From NCBI GenBank assembly GCA_002356515.1, contig AP017605.1, positions 4,287,001 to 4,351,000 on the forward strand: 64,000 nt of DNA. Direction: 5' to 3'. The notes under the pieces are model-generated. The model did not search any database, was not told the origin of the DNA, and was given only the letters and a program-made list of their open reading frames with translations. Shown piece by piece: positions 45,934-54,892 of this stretch (the first letter of the stretch is position 1; each line of letters opens with the position of its first letter). A program made the translations under genes and the position numbers. The DNA comes from Mesorhizobium loti. Lineage in GTDB: Bacteria; Pseudomonadota; Alphaproteobacteria; Rhizobiales; Rhizobiaceae.

Positions 45934-46712
45934 GGTCGGCCCTCTTCGCTCGGCCCTGTCAGCCGCAGTTCGGCGACGAAGTCATAGGCATCGCCCCGGT
46001 AGATGGAGCGGGTGAATTCGATCACCTTGCCGCTCGCCAGATAGGAAATGCGTTCGATGTGCAGGCCGGCAATACCCGGCGGCACTTCGAGCAGGCGCGC
46101 ATCGCTGTCGCCGAGATTGGCGGCGGAAATGCGCTGCACCGCCCGCACCGGCCGGTTACCTGTCAGTTCCAGCGCGGCATAGAGCGAGGAACCGATGCCC
46201 GCCGGGTCGGGCAGCACGCTGGCCGACAGCGAGGCGCGCTCGATTGCCAGCGGCGTGTCGTTGGCGATGCGCAGGCGCGCCACGCGTGCCACCAGTTCGC
46301 TCGACGACAGGCCAAGCACCATCATCTCGTCGGGCGAGGGCGCGTAGAGGCCGCGGTCGAGCCAGGCCGAGCGCACCGCCATACCGCGCCGCGCCATGTC
46401 TTCGGTAAACGAGGTCAGCCGCGACAGCGACTGCTCAACGCGTTCCATGCGCGGCGCCACGAAAGTGCCGGAGCCATGGCGCTGGACAAGAATGCCGCCC
46501 TTGACCAGGTCCTGCACCGCCTTGCGCACGGTGACGCGCGAGATGTCGGCCTTGGTGGCGATGTCGCGCTCGGAAGGCAGCGCATCGCCCGGCCCGATCA
46601 GGCCGCGGTTGACCGCGTCCTCGATGCTTTTGCGCAGCTGCAGATAGAGCGGCGCACCGCTTTGCGAGGATTGCTTCAGCGTGGCGAAGATCTGGTCGGC
46701 GGCATCGCTCAT
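45930..46712 (-). CDS. GntR family regulator, HutC/UTRA type, of the amino-sugar locus
   Basis: A 260-residue regulator. The GntR winged helix (~18-85) reads 'PLYLQLRKSIEDAVNRGLIG', 'PGDALPSERDIATKADISRV', 'TVRKAVQDLVKGGILVQRHG', 'SGTFVAP'. The UTRA effector domain (~105-250) includes 'RIANDTPLAIERASLSASVL' and 'HIERISYLASGKVIEFTRSI'. UTRA regulators of GlcNAc genes (NagR/NagQ/DasR) bind amino-sugar phosphates. It sits inside the nag operon with four-base overlaps, so it is co-expressed with the enzymes. The TGGTATT array at 47613-47776 is its likely target, though direct repeats are unusual for this family. Confidence 0.92.
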   Translation of the reverse strand: MSDAADQIFATLKQSSQSGAPLYLQLRKSIEDAVNRGLIGPGDALPSERDIATKADISRVTVRKAVQDLVKGGILVQRHGSGTFVAPRMERVEQSLSRLTSFTEDMARRGMAVRSAWLDRGLYAPSPDEMMVLGLSSSELVARVARLRIANDTPLAIERASLSASVLPDPAGIGSSLYAALELTGNRPVRAVQRISAANLGDSDARLLEVPPGIAGLHIERISYLASGKVIEFTRSIYRGDAYDFVAELRLTGPSEEGRP

Positions 46713-47590
46713 CGCGCCGCCTCCGCTGGCTTGGCGAACAGACGAGCCGCCATCTGCACGGCGCCGCCCAGCGCATCGTCGAGCGGCGGCTTAAGCAAGG
46801 CCTTATAGCGGGCGGACAGGCGCGGCGCATAAAGCGGCGCCAGCCCGCCGAGCAGGCAAAGCGGGGCATCGTCCGAAAGGCCGAGCGCACCGAGCGAGGC
46901 TTCGACATCGCCGACCGCCTTGTCGACGATCCAGTTGGCGACGGCATCGCCCTTCTGCGCATGCTCGAACACCTTGGGCGCGAAGCCGCCGAAATCGCCC
47001 GGCTTGGCATTGGTGGTGAATTCGACCACGTCCTCGGGATTGTTGCGGAAGGTGGCCATCATGGCGTCGGTCAGCGGCGAAGCCGCGCGCACACCGTCAT
47101 GGGCAAGCAGCGTCTGTTCCAGCAGATCGCGGCCGATGCGGGCGCCGCTGCCCTGGTCGCCGACCTGGAACCCCCAGCCGCCGATGGCGCGCGACTTGCC
47201 ATCCTTACGCGCCATATAGGCGGTGCCGGTGCCGAGGATGGCCATGGCGCCGTCACCAGAACCGACCGCGCCTTCAAGCGCGATCTCGGCGTCGGTCTCG
47301 ACGCGGCTGATGCTGAACGGCAGGATGGCTTCGAGTTGCTGCCGGTAAGTGCCGACATTGGCACCGGCAAGGCCGAGAATGGCCGGTGTTTGCGGGATCA
47401 GCTCCGGATCCTGCCCGGCGGCGATGAACGCCTGCCGGGCGGCGTCGACAATGTTCGAGCGCGCTCCGGTGAGGTCGGTGCGGATGTTGGCGGCGCCGCT
47501 TTTGGCGCGGCCAATGACAGCGCCGTCCACTGTTGCCAGGGCGGCCCTGCAGCTGGTGCCGCCGCCATCGATACCGAGCACGAATTTCAC
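46709..47590 (-). CDS. N-acetylglucosamine kinase-like (BadF/BadG family) ATPase
   Basis: A 293-residue kinase of the BadF/BadG/BcrA/BcrD (ASKHA) family. It opens 'VKFVLGIDGGGTSCRAALAT' with the phosphate-1 loop, has 'PAILGLAGANVGTYRQQLEA', the adenosine loop 'GAMAILGTGTAYMARKDG' and 'IGGWGFQVGDQGSGARIGRD', typical of GlcNAc/glucosamine kinases. It probably makes GlcNAc-6-phosphate from internal GlcNAc for NagA. The start is GTG 47590 with GGAGGAG nine bases upstream; the open frame further up covers the promoter. It is the first gene of the leftward operon, facing murQ. Confidence 0.9.
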   Translation of the reverse strand: MKFVLGIDGGGTSCRAALATVDGAVIGRAKSGAANIRTDLTGARSNIVDAARQAFIAAGQDPELIPQTPAILGLAGANVGTYRQQLEAILPFSISRVETDAEIALEGAVGSGDGAMAILGTGTAYMARKDGKSRAIGGWGFQVGDQGSGARIGRDLLEQTLLAHDGVRAASPLTDAMMATFRNNPEDVVEFTTNAKPGDFGGFAPKVFEHAQKGDAVANWIVDKAVGDVEASLGALGLSDDAPLCLLGGLAPLYAPRLSARYKALLKPPLDDALGGAVQMAARLFAKPAEAAR

Positions 47591-47612
47591 GCGATTTCTC
47601 CTCCGGGCGGAT

Positions 47613-47776
47613 AATACCAATAAAATACCAATAGCCAAGGGTTAATTTCCGTTTCAAAAAGATTAAGCCGTATTTTATTGAAAAATCTGCACATTTCGCC
47701 GGCTCAGCGATTTCCTGCCCGCGAATTCGTTAATGCGTGTGGACAAGTGGTATTTTTTTGGTATTGTTCTGGTATT
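47613..47776. promoter_or_regulatory. Divergent amino-sugar control region with 11-base-phased TGGTATT array
   Basis: On the murQ side, GGTATT occurs at 47749, 47760 and 47771, exactly 11 bases apart (preceded by T except for G in the first copy). On the nagK side, AATACCA, the reverse complement, occurs at 47613 and 47624, also 11 apart. All five thus lie on one helical face within each group, immediately before the ribosome binding sites of the two divergent transcripts. Such spacing suggests cooperative binding of a repressor, most likely the UTRA GntR protein of this locus. The AT-rich stretch 47640-47700 between the groups would hold the promoters. Confidence 0.7.
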
Positions 47777-47788
47777 GGAGGAACACGG

Positions 47789-48718
47789 ATGGCTGAAACG
47801 CGCACCGAAGCGCTTCACAGGAATGCCGAGGGGCTGGATATCCAGGCTCCGGAGGCCATCCTTGTTTCGCTGGCCGACGCGCAGATCGAAGCCGCCAAGG
47901 CCGTCCGCAACGCCATTCCCGCCATCGCCACGGCAGCCGAGATCATCGCCGGGCGACTGAACAGTGGCGGCAAGCTCGCCTATGCCGCGGCCGGCAGTTC
48001 CGGCCTTATGGCTCTCGCCGATGCCTTGGAACTTCCCGGCACTTTCGGCATTCAGCGCGACCGCATCGCCATCCTGATCGCCGGCGGCGACGAAGCTTTC
48101 AAGACGCTGGCCGGAGGACCCGAGGATGATACGGAGGAGGCCGCAGCCGCCGTCGCCAACGCGGGCATCGGCGCCGGCGATTGCCTGATCGCCCTTTCCG
48201 CCAGCGGCACCACACCCTATGCGGTGCGCGCCATCGAGGAAGCCGCCCGCCGGGGCGCTGCCACCATCGGCATCGCCAACAATCGGGACTCGGCGCTGCT
48301 GCGCCAGGCCGAAACCGCCATCCTGCTCGAAACACCGCCGGAAGTGATCGCCGGCTCGACACGCATGGGCGCCGGCACCGCGCAGAAGATCGCGCTCAAC
48401 ATGCTGTCGACGCTGACCGCCATCCATCTTGGCCATGTCCATGACGGCTACATGGTCAATCTCATGGCCGACAACATCAAGCTGCGCGACCGCGCCGCGC
48501 GCATCGTCGCCGCCATCAGCGGGCGCGACAGGGACGAAGCCGCCGGGCTGCTCGAAAAGAGCGGCGGCGCGGTCAAGACCGCCATTCTGCTTGCCGCCGG
48601 CGCCGACAGCGCCGATGCGGCGCAGAAGATACTGGAAGAGGCCGGCCACAAGCTGCGGCCAGCCCTTTCCGCGCTGAGGCATGATCCCGGAAAAGATCAT
48701 GCTCGAACAAAGAAATAG
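47789..48718 (+). CDS. murQ: N-acetylmuramic acid 6-phosphate etherase
   Basis: A 309-residue SIS-domain lyase that removes D-lactate from MurNAc-6-phosphate, giving GlcNAc-6-phosphate for NagA: cell-wall recycling. It begins 'RTEALHRNAEGLDIQAPEAI' and carries 'GGKLAYAAAGSSGLMALADA', 'AGGDEAFKTLAGGPEDDTEE', 'DCLIALSASGTTPYAVRAIE' and 'VIAGSTRMGAGTAQKIALNM'. ATG 47789 has GGAGGA six bases upstream; the longer frame from 47678 crosses the operator region. The last ~15 residues ('ALRHDPGKDHARTKK') are encoded by a dispersed repeat and are not part of the normal fold. It heads the rightward transporter operon. Confidence 0.93.
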   Translation: MAETRTEALHRNAEGLDIQAPEAILVSLADAQIEAAKAVRNAIPAIATAAEIIAGRLNSGGKLAYAAAGSSGLMALADALELPGTFGIQRDRIAILIAGGDEAFKTLAGGPEDDTEEAAAAVANAGIGAGDCLIALSASGTTPYAVRAIEEAARRGAATIGIANNRDSALLRQAETAILLETPPEVIAGSTRMGAGTAQKIALNMLSTLTAIHLGHVHDGYMVNLMADNIKLRDRAARIVAAISGRDRDEAAGLLEKSGGAVKTAILLAAGADSADAAQKILEEAGHKLRPALSALRHDPGKDHARTKK

Positions 48719-48765
48719 AGCTTGTTTCATCCCGATTTCCATCGGGGTGAAGCGGGCTTTCGAGG
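48679..48765. repeat. Dispersed palindromic repeat overlapping the murQ 3' end (family A relative)
   Basis: GCATGATC (48679-48686) pairs with GATCATGC (48695-48702), followed by 'aacaaagaaatagagc', the word that also ends the other family-A copies, and by the hairpin 'cccgat ... atcgggg'. The murQ stop codon (48716-48718) lies inside the element. Confidence 0.65.
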
Positions 48766-48835
48766 GGAGCAAGGGGTCAAAAGCCTCTGTTCTCATCAAA
48801 ACCGAACCTGAAAAAGGTCAACAGGGAGACTGAGC

Positions 48836-50095
48836 ATGACAACGAAACTACTGACGGCACTGCTTCTGGGCACCAGCATTCTCGGCTCGGCCGGGGTTGC
48901 TTACGCCGAGGACGTAACGCTCAACATCGAAAGCTGGCGCGGCGACGACCTGTCTATCTGGAAGGACAAGCTGATCCCGGCCTTCGAAGCCAAGAACCCC
49001 GGCATCAAGGTGGTGTTCGCACCCTCGGCGCCGACCGAATATGACGCGGCCCTCGGCGCCAAGCTCGCCGCCGGCTCGGCGGGCGACCTGATCACCTGCC
49101 GCCCGTTCGACAAGTCGCTTGAACTCTACAAGAAGGGCAACCTCGCCGATCTCTCGGCCCTGCCCGGCATGGAAAACTTCTCAGCCGTGGCCAAGTCCGC
49201 CTGGCAGACCGACGACGGCAAGGCGAGCTTCTGCGTGCCGATGGCGTCGGTCATCCACGGCTTCATCTACAACAAGGACGCCTTCGACAAGCTCGGCATC
49301 AAGGTGCCGACGACCCGTGACGAGTTCTTCGCCGCGCTCGACAAGATCAAGGCCGACGGCACCTACATCCCGATGGCGATGGGCACCAAGGACCTCTGGG
49401 AAGCCGCGACCATGGGCTACCAGAACATCGGCCCCAACTACTGGAAGGGCGAGGACGGCCGTGCGGCGCTGATCAAGGGCGACCAGAAGCTGACCGACAA
49501 GGACTGGGTCGCTCCCTATGAGGAACTGGCCAAGTGGAAGCCGTATCTCGGTGACGGCTTCGAAGCCCAGACCTATCCGGACAGCCAGAACCTGTTCACG
49601 CTCGGCCGCGCCGCCATCTACCCGGCCGGCTCGTGGGAAATCGGCCTGTTCAACACCCAGGCCCAGTTCAAGATGGGTGCCTTCCCGCCGCCGGTCGAGA
49701 AGGCCGGCGACACCTGCTACATCTCCGACCATACCGATATCGGCATGGGCCTGAACGCAGCCTCCAAGCACGCGGATGCGGCCAAGACCTTCCTGTCCTG
49801 GGTGGCCTCGCCGGATTTCGCCACCATCTACGCCAACGCGCTGCCGGGCTTCTTCAGCCTGAACTCCGCTCCGGTGAAGATGGCGGACCCGCTCGCGCAG
49901 GAATTCGTCTCCTGGCGCGGCAAGTGCAAGTCGACGATCCGCTCGACCTACCAGATCCTGTCGCGCGGCACGCCGAACCTCGAAAACGAGACCTGGGTTG
50001 AGTCGGCCAACGTCATCAACGGCACCGATACGCCGGAAGCCGCGGCCAAGAAGCTGCAGACCGGTCTCGACAGCTGGTACAAGCCGGCGAAGTAA
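48836..50095 (+). CDS. Sugar ABC transporter, periplasmic substrate-binding protein
   Basis: A 419-residue exported protein: signal peptide ~1-24 (ending 'VAYA'), then a family-1 extracellular solute-binding fold ('LNIESWRGDDLSIWKDKLIP', 'AFEAKNPGIKVVFAP', 'GDLITCRPFDKSLELYKKGN', 'GRAAIYPAGSWEIGLFN'). It captures a carbohydrate in the periplasm for the two permeases and the ATPase downstream. Position directly after murQ and opposite the nag operon suggests an amino sugar (GlcNAc, chitobiose or MurNAc), but the ligand cannot be read from the sequence. GGGAGA lies 8 bases before the ATG. A GC-rich hairpin follows the gene, as often after binding-protein genes. Confidence 0.9.
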   Translation: MTTKLLTALLLGTSILGSAGVAYAEDVTLNIESWRGDDLSIWKDKLIPAFEAKNPGIKVVFAPSAPTEYDAALGAKLAAGSAGDLITCRPFDKSLELYKKGNLADLSALPGMENFSAVAKSAWQTDDGKASFCVPMASVIHGFIYNKDAFDKLGIKVPTTRDEFFAALDKIKADGTYIPMAMGTKDLWEAATMGYQNIGPNYWKGEDGRAALIKGDQKLTDKDWVAPYEELAKWKPYLGDGFEAQTYPDSQNLFTLGRAAIYPAGSWEIGLFNTQAQFKMGAFPPPVEKAGDTCYISDHTDIGMGLNAASKHADAAKTFLSWVASPDFATIYANALPGFFSLNSAPVKMADPLAQEFVSWRGKCKSTIRSTYQILSRGTPNLENETWVESANVINGTDTPEAAAKKLQTGLDSWYKPAK

Positions 50096-50108
50096 TTGCT
50101 CAGGCAAC

Positions 50109-50140
50109 GGAGCCGGCTGGGCGCATGCCTGGCCGGTTCC
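50109..50140 (+). terminator. Stem-loop after the binding-protein gene (attenuating or stabilising)
   Basis: 'ggagccggctgggc' and 'gcctggccggttcc' pair around GCAT, giving a long GC-rich imperfect stem starting 13 bases after the stop, without a T tract. Such hairpins commonly keep binding-protein mRNA more abundant than that of the permeases. The remaining gap to 50347 shows no gene. Confidence 0.5.
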
Positions 50141-50347
50141 GGATACTCTGGCATTCAGAGTGATCCGTTCAGATAGCGATTGTCGGCACCGCCTCGTGGC
50201 CTTACCCTTGATCCACTGGGGAAAGGCTAGCTGATCGGTCGCAGGCCTTCGTCCTTGCCGTATCGGGTAAGGATGTCAGGGCCGTGCATCAAGGCATCAT
50301 CTAGCATTGACACCCTTTGGAACCGAGAGACGGCGGGGACCGAACTC

Positions 50348-51277
50348 ATGGCCGCAGAAATACGACCGAAAAGACCGTTTCGCTGGCACATCGGCATCTT
50401 CCTGGCGCCGGCCGTGCTCGTCTACACGGCGATCATGATCCTGCCGCTCGCCGGCACGCTGCAGCTGTCGCTGTTCCGCAACATCGAGCAGCACCAGATC
50501 TTTGTCGGTCTGGACAATTTCCGCACCTTGTTCGGCGATCCCAACTGGTCGGTGAATTTCTGGAATGCGCTGCGCAACAACGTCTGGTTCTTCATCATCC
50601 ACATGCTGGTGCAGAACCCGATCGGCGTCATGCTGGCCGCGCTGCTGTCCAGCCCAAGACTGAGATTCGCAGCCTTCTACCGCACGGCGATCTTCGTGCC
50701 GACCATCCTGTCCTTCGTCATTGTCGGCTTCGCCTGGAAGCTGATCCTGTCGCCGCTGTGGGGCGTGGCACCGCATATGATGGACCTGGTCGGCCTGAAA
50801 AGCTTCTTCACGCCCTGGCTCGGCAAGGAAGAATATGCGCTGACCGCGCTCAGCCTGATCTCTGTGTGGCAGTTCGTCGGCATTCCGATGATGCTGATCT
50901 ACGCGGCGCTACTGTCGATCCCCGAAGAGGTGATCGAAGCGGCCGAATGCGACGGCATCACCGGCCTGTCGCAGTTCTGGAAGATCAAATTGCCGCTGAT
51001 CCTGCCGTCGATCGGCATCATCTCGATCCTCACCTTCGTCGGCAATTTCAACGCCTTCGACCTGATCTACACCGCGCAAGGGGCGCTCGCCGGGCCGAAC
51101 TATTCGACCGATATTCTCGGCACCTTCCTCTACCGCGCCTTCTTCGGCTTCCAGCTGCAGGTCGGCGATCCCAATATGGGCGCGGCGATCGCCACGATGA
51201 TGTTCCTGATCATCCTCGGCGGCGTCTGCGTCTACCTCTTCCTCGTCCAGACGCGCCTGCGTCGCTACCAGTTCTGA
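50348..51277 (+). CDS. Sugar ABC transporter permease 1
   Basis: A 309-residue inner-membrane protein with six predicted helices, of the MalF/UgpA type. The EAA loop that contacts the ATPase is 'EEVIEAAECDGITGLSQFWK', followed by 'IKLPLILPSIGIISILTFVG'. The N-terminal helix begins near residue 17 ('IGIFLAPAVLVYTAIMILPL'). ATG 50348 ('MAAEIRPKRPF') has a GGGGA upstream; an earlier in-frame start at 50255 lacks support. It pairs with the second permease at 51504. Confidence 0.92.
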   Translation: MAAEIRPKRPFRWHIGIFLAPAVLVYTAIMILPLAGTLQLSLFRNIEQHQIFVGLDNFRTLFGDPNWSVNFWNALRNNVWFFIIHMLVQNPIGVMLAALLSSPRLRFAAFYRTAIFVPTILSFVIVGFAWKLILSPLWGVAPHMMDLVGLKSFFTPWLGKEEYALTALSLISVWQFVGIPMMLIYAALLSIPEEVIEAAECDGITGLSQFWKIKLPLILPSIGIISILTFVGNFNAFDLIYTAQGALAGPNYSTDILGTFLYRAFFGFQLQVGDPNMGAAIATMMFLIILGGVCVYLFLVQTRLRRYQF

Positions 51278-51300
51278 GGGCGGATATGTTACGGCTAAAC

Positions 51301-51459
51301 ACCCCCCTCTGGCCTGCCGGCCATCTCCCCCGCAAGGGGGGAGATCGGATGTCATTATCGGTTTCGCCAATTTTTGACGTTGCAGAACGGGCACCAGCGC
51401 CAACGCTGCCAATCTCCCCCCTTGCGGGGGAGATGCCCGGCAGGGCAGAGGGGGGTGCC
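51301..51459. repeat. Palindromic repeat family C, copy 2 (between the two permease genes)
   Basis: A large inverted structure: 'cccccctctggcctgccgg' near 51303 is the reverse complement, with few changes, of 'ccggcagggcagagggggg' near 51434-51456. Each arm carries its own hairpin ('atctcccccgcaaggggggagat', 'atctcccccttgcgggggagat'). It lies within an otherwise continuous transporter operon. Confidence 0.75.
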
Positions 51460-51503
51460 TGGGCGCCGACCTTACCAGTCGCAGCTCATCAGGAGACCTT
51501 CCA

Positions 51504-52343
51504 ATGAGCACCGCCACCCGTTCGCTGCCCCGCACCATCGGCGCCCACGCGATCCTGTTGACCTACACGGCGATCGCGCTGTTTCCGGTGATCCTGGTGA
51601 TCATGAATTCGTTCAAATCCCGCGCCGGCATTTTTGGCGCGCCATTGACGCCGCCGACGCCGAAGACATTCGACCTGATCGGCTACACCACCGTCATCGG
51701 CCAGGGCGATTTCATCCACTATTTCCAGAACAGCCTCGTCGTCACCGTCGCCTCGCTGTTCTTCGTGCTGTTGTTCGGCGCCATGGCGGCCTTCGCGCTG
51801 TCGGAATACCGCTTTCGCGGCAACACGCTGATGGGCCTCTACCTGGCGCTCGGCATCATGATCCCGATCCGGCTCGGCACCGTCGCCATCCTGCAGTTGA
51901 TGGTGGCGAGCGGGCTGGTCAACACGCTGACCTCGCTGATCCTAGTCTACACCGCGCAGGGTCTGCCGCTCGCCGTCTTCATCCTGTCGGAATTCATGAA
52001 GCAGGTCTCCGACGATCTGAAGAATGCCGGCCGCATCGACGGGCTGTCGGAATACACCATCTTCTTCCGCCTGGTGCTGCCGCTGGTGCGGCCATCGATG
52101 GCCACCGTTGCCGTCTTCACCATGATCCCGATCTGGAACGATCTGTGGTTCCCGCTGATCCTGGCGCCGTCGGAAGAGACCAAGACGGTGACGCTCGGCG
52201 CGCAGCTCTTCCTCGGCCAGTTCGTCACCAACTGGAACGCCATCCTGGCGGCGCTGTCGCTGGCGATCATGCCGGTGCTGATCCTCTACGTCATCTTCTC
52301 GCGGCAACTGATCCGCGGCATTACTTCCGGAGCCGTCAAGTGA
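51504..52343 (+). CDS. Sugar ABC transporter permease 2
   Basis: A 279-residue inner-membrane protein of the MalG/UgpE type with six helices. The EAA loop reads 'DDLKNAGRIDGLSEYTIFFR' followed by 'LVLPLVRPSMATVAVFTM'. It starts 'LPRTIGAHAILLTYTAIALF' and ends with a membrane helix and 'FSRQLIRGITSGAVK'. GGAGA lies a few bases before the ATG. It works with permease 1 and the ATPase at 53673. Two palindromic elements flank it (51301-51459 and 52375-52550). Confidence 0.92.
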   Translation: MSTATRSLPRTIGAHAILLTYTAIALFPVILVIMNSFKSRAGIFGAPLTPPTPKTFDLIGYTTVIGQGDFIHYFQNSLVVTVASLFFVLLFGAMAAFALSEYRFRGNTLMGLYLALGIMIPIRLGTVAILQLMVASGLVNTLTSLILVYTAQGLPLAVFILSEFMKQVSDDLKNAGRIDGLSEYTIFFRLVLPLVRPSMATVAVFTMIPIWNDLWFPLILAPSEETKTVTLGAQLFLGQFVTNWNAILAALSLAIMPVLILYVIFSRQLIRGITSGAVK

Positions 52344-52374
52344 GCGGAGACCAACAAATCTCTGCTGGAGCCTT

Positions 52375-52550
52375 CACCCCACCCGGCGCTTCGCGCCGAC
52401 CTCCCCATCAAGGGGAGGTAGAAGGTCGCGGCTCCATTTACGACAGTCAAGGGGCACCTTTCGGAGAGGCTTCTTTGGCAGTGGGGGTATTCGCGCCAAC
52501 GCCCTACCTCCCCTCGATGGGGAGGTCGGCGCGAAGCGCCGGGTGGGGTG
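52375..52550. repeat. Palindromic repeat family C, copy 3
   Basis: 'caccccacccggcgcttcgc' at the left end is the reverse complement of 'gcgaagcgccgggtggggtg' at the right end (52531-52550), with inner arms 'cgacctccccatcaagggga' and 'cctcccctcgatggggaggt'. About 80 bases of unrelated sequence lie between the arms. It separates permease 2 from the oxidoreductase gene. Confidence 0.8.
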
Positions 52551-52593
52551 ACACCCTCTCAGTAGGAACAACCGGAATATCTGGAGTAGCCAG

Positions 52594-53655
52594 GTGAGCT
52601 CAAAACCCCCCCTTCGTGTCGTCGTCGCCGGGCTCGGCAATATGGGCCGCAGCCATGCGCTGGCCTATCACACCAATCCGGGCTTCGAGATCGCCGCACT
52701 GATCAACCGCTCCGACGTGCCGCTGCCGGACGGGCTGTCCGGCTATGGCATCAGGCGCTCCTTCGACGACACGTTGCGCGACGAAAAGCCCGATGTCGCC
52801 TGCATCGCCACCTATTCCGACAGCCATGCCGACTATGCGGTCAGGGCGTTCGAAGCCGGCTGCCACGTCTTCGTCGAAAAGCCGCTGGCAACGACCGTGG
52901 CCGACGCCAAGCGCGTCGTTGCAGCGGCCAAGGCCAATGGCAAAAAGCTGGTGATCGGCTACATCCTGCGGCATCACCCGTCCTGGATCAGGCTGATTGC
53001 CGAAGCGCGCAAGCTCGGCGGCCCCTACGTGTTCCGCATGAACCTCAACCAGCAATCCTCGGGCCATACCTGGGAGACGCACAAGCAGCTGATGCAGACG
53101 ACCTCGCCGATCGTCGACTGCGGCGTGCACTATCTCGACGTCATGCTGCAGATCACCGACGCGAAGCCGGTCGAGGTGCGCGGCATGGGCGTGCGGCTGA
53201 GCGAGGAGGTGGCGCCAACGATGTACAATTACGGCCACCTGCAGGTGCTGTTCGATGATGGCTCGGTCGGCTGGTACGAAGCCGGCTGGGGTCCGATGAT
53301 TTCCGAAACCGCCTTCTTCGTGAAGGACGTCATCTCGCCGAAGGGCTGCGTGTCGATCGTCATGAAGGAAGGCGTGAGGTCTGACGACATCGACACCCAC
53401 ACCAAGACCTCGACCATCCGACTGCATAGCGCTGAAACCGGACCGGACGGCAAATTCGTCAAAGAGGACGAGATGTTGTCCATGGCAGGCGAACCCGGCC
53501 ACCAGGATCTCTGCGACCTCGAACAGGCCTTCGTGCTGAAGGCGATTCGCGAGGATCTGGATCTCACCAAACACATGGACGACGCGGTCAAATCGCTCGC
53601 CGTCTGCCTTGCCGCCGACGAGAGCGTGCGCAGCGGCGCAGCCGTCAAACTCTAG
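52594..53655 (+). CDS. Gfo/Idh/MocA family oxidoreductase
   Basis: A 353-residue NAD(P)-dependent sugar oxidoreductase. The Rossmann motif '[19 protein letters not shown]' is at the N-terminus, with '[20 protein letters not shown]' (catalytic Lys) and '[20 protein letters not shown]'; the second domain has '[17 protein letters not shown]'. The start is GTG 52594 behind GGAG. These enzymes oxidise, reduce or epimerise sugars and derivatives. Lying between the permease and ATPase genes, it probably acts on the transported sugar. The substrate is unknown; amino-sugar or uronic derivatives would fit the locus. Confidence 0.9.
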   Translation: MSSKPPLRVVVAGLGNMGRSHALAYHTNPGFEIAALINRSDVPLPDGLSGYGIRRSFDDTLRDEKPDVACIATYSDSHADYAVRAFEAGCHVFVEKPLATTVADAKRVVAAAKANGKKLVIGYILRHHPSWIRLIAEARKLGGPYVFRMNLNQQSSGHTWETHKQLMQTTSPIVDCGVHYLDVMLQITDAKPVEVRGMGVRLSEEVAPTMYNYGHLQVLFDDGSVGWYEAGWGPMISETAFFVKDVISPKGCVSIVMKEGVRSDDIDTHTKTSTIRLHSAETGPDGKFVKEDEMLSMAGEPGHQDLCDLEQAFVLKAIREDLDLTKHMDDAVKSLAVCLAADESVRSGAAVKL

Positions 53656-53672
53656 AGCTAGGAACAAATATT

Positions 53673-54671
53673 GTGGGCTCGCTGAAGATCGAGAATGTGA
53701 AGAAGGCCTTCGGGCCGGTCGAGGTGCTGAAGGGCATCAACCTCGAAGTGAATGATGGCGAATTCGTCGTCTTCGTCGGCCCCTCAGGCTGCGGCAAGTC
53801 GACCTTGCTCAGGGTCATTGCCGGCCTCGAGGATTCGACCTCGGGCAGGGTGGTGATCGATGGCGAGGATGTCTCCGTCACGCCGCCGGCCAAGCGCGGC
53901 ATCGCCATGGTGTTCCAGACCTATGCGCTCTACCCGCATCTGACGGTGAAGAACAATATGGGCCTTGGCCTGAAACAGGCCGGCACGCCCGCCCCAGAGA
54001 TCGATCGCCGCATCGGCATCGCCTCGTCGATGCTGTCGCTGGAGCCCTATCTGGAGCGGCGCCCGGCCGAACTCTCCGGCGGCCAGCGCCAGCGCGTCGC
54101 CATTGGCCGCGCCGTGGTGCGCGAACCAAAACTGTTCCTCTTCGACGAGCCGCTGTCGAACCTCGATGCCGCACTGCGCGTCAACACGCGGCTGGAGATC
54201 GCGCAGCTGCACCGCCGGCTCAAGGCGACGATGATCTACGTCACCCACGACCAGGTCGAGGCGATGACGCTGGCCGACAAGATCGTCGTGCTCAACGCCG
54301 GCCGCATCGAGCAGATCGGCGGCCCGATGGAGCTCTACAATGCGCCGGCAAACGAGTTCGTCGCCGGCTTCATCGGCTCGCCGAAGATGAATTTCATCGA
54401 TGGCGCGCGTCTCGGCGAAACGGCCAAGACCATCGGCGTGCGGCCGGAGCATCTGACGGTTGATCCGAAGTCAGGCGCCTGGAAGGGCACGGTGGTACAT
54501 GCCGAGCATCTCGGCGCCGACACCAATCTCTATCTCGATTGCGAAAAGGCCGGGCTGATCACGGTGCGCATCTTTGGCGTCTATGACGCTGAGCCAGGTG
54601 CAATGTTGTATGCGACGCCCGATCCGGCGAAGACCTATCGGTTTGGCGCGGATGGGAAAGTGCTGAAGTAG
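53673..54671 (+). CDS. Sugar ABC transporter ATP-binding protein (UgpC/MsmK-like)
   Basis: A 332-residue ATPase: Walker A '[20 protein letters not shown]', Q-loop '[20 protein letters not shown]', signature '[20 protein letters not shown]', Walker B '[16 protein letters not shown]', H-loop '[20 protein letters not shown]'. The C-terminal TOBE/MalK regulatory domain has '[11 protein letters not shown]' and '[16 protein letters not shown]'. The start is GTG 53673, 17 bases after the oxidoreductase, with AGGAA upstream. It energises the two permeases. It ends the operon; a large palindromic element follows. Confidence 0.94.
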   Translation: MGSLKIENVKKAFGPVEVLKGINLEVNDGEFVVFVGPSGCGKSTLLRVIAGLEDSTSGRVVIDGEDVSVTPPAKRGIAMVFQTYALYPHLTVKNNMGLGLKQAGTPAPEIDRRIGIASSMLSLEPYLERRPAELSGGQRQRVAIGRAVVREPKLFLFDEPLSNLDAALRVNTRLEIAQLHRRLKATMIYVTHDQVEAMTLADKIVVLNAGRIEQIGGPMELYNAPANEFVAGFIGSPKMNFIDGARLGETAKTIGVRPEHLTVDPKSGAWKGTVVHAEHLGADTNLYLDCEKAGLITVRIFGVYDAEPGAMLYATPDPAKTYRFGADGKVLK

Positions 54672-54688
54672 GCCCGGCGCCAACGCTT

Positions 54689-54886
54689 CTTACCTTCTCC
54701 CCCTGTGGGAGAAGGTGGATCGGCGCGCAGCGTCGAGACGGATGAGGGGTGTTCCAGCGGAGTGAGGCGTAAAAAGATCGAAAGATTTCAGGCGCTTACT
54801 TCTGCTAAGCAGAGATCCTTCGCGCACCCCTCATCCGACCTCGCTTCGCGAGGCCACCTTCTCCCACAAGGGGAGAAGGTAAGAGC
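54689..54886. repeat. Palindromic repeat family C, copy 4
   Basis: 'ttaccttctccccctgtggg' at the left end is the reverse complement, with small changes, of 'cccacaaggggagaaggtaa' at the right end. Inner words 'gacggatgaggggtg' and 'cacccctcatccgac' also pair. The two arms are separated by about 90 bases. It lies between the convergent ATPase gene and FAH hydrolase gene and may serve both as a bidirectional transcript end. Confidence 0.8.
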
Positions 54887-54892
54887 TGCCGC

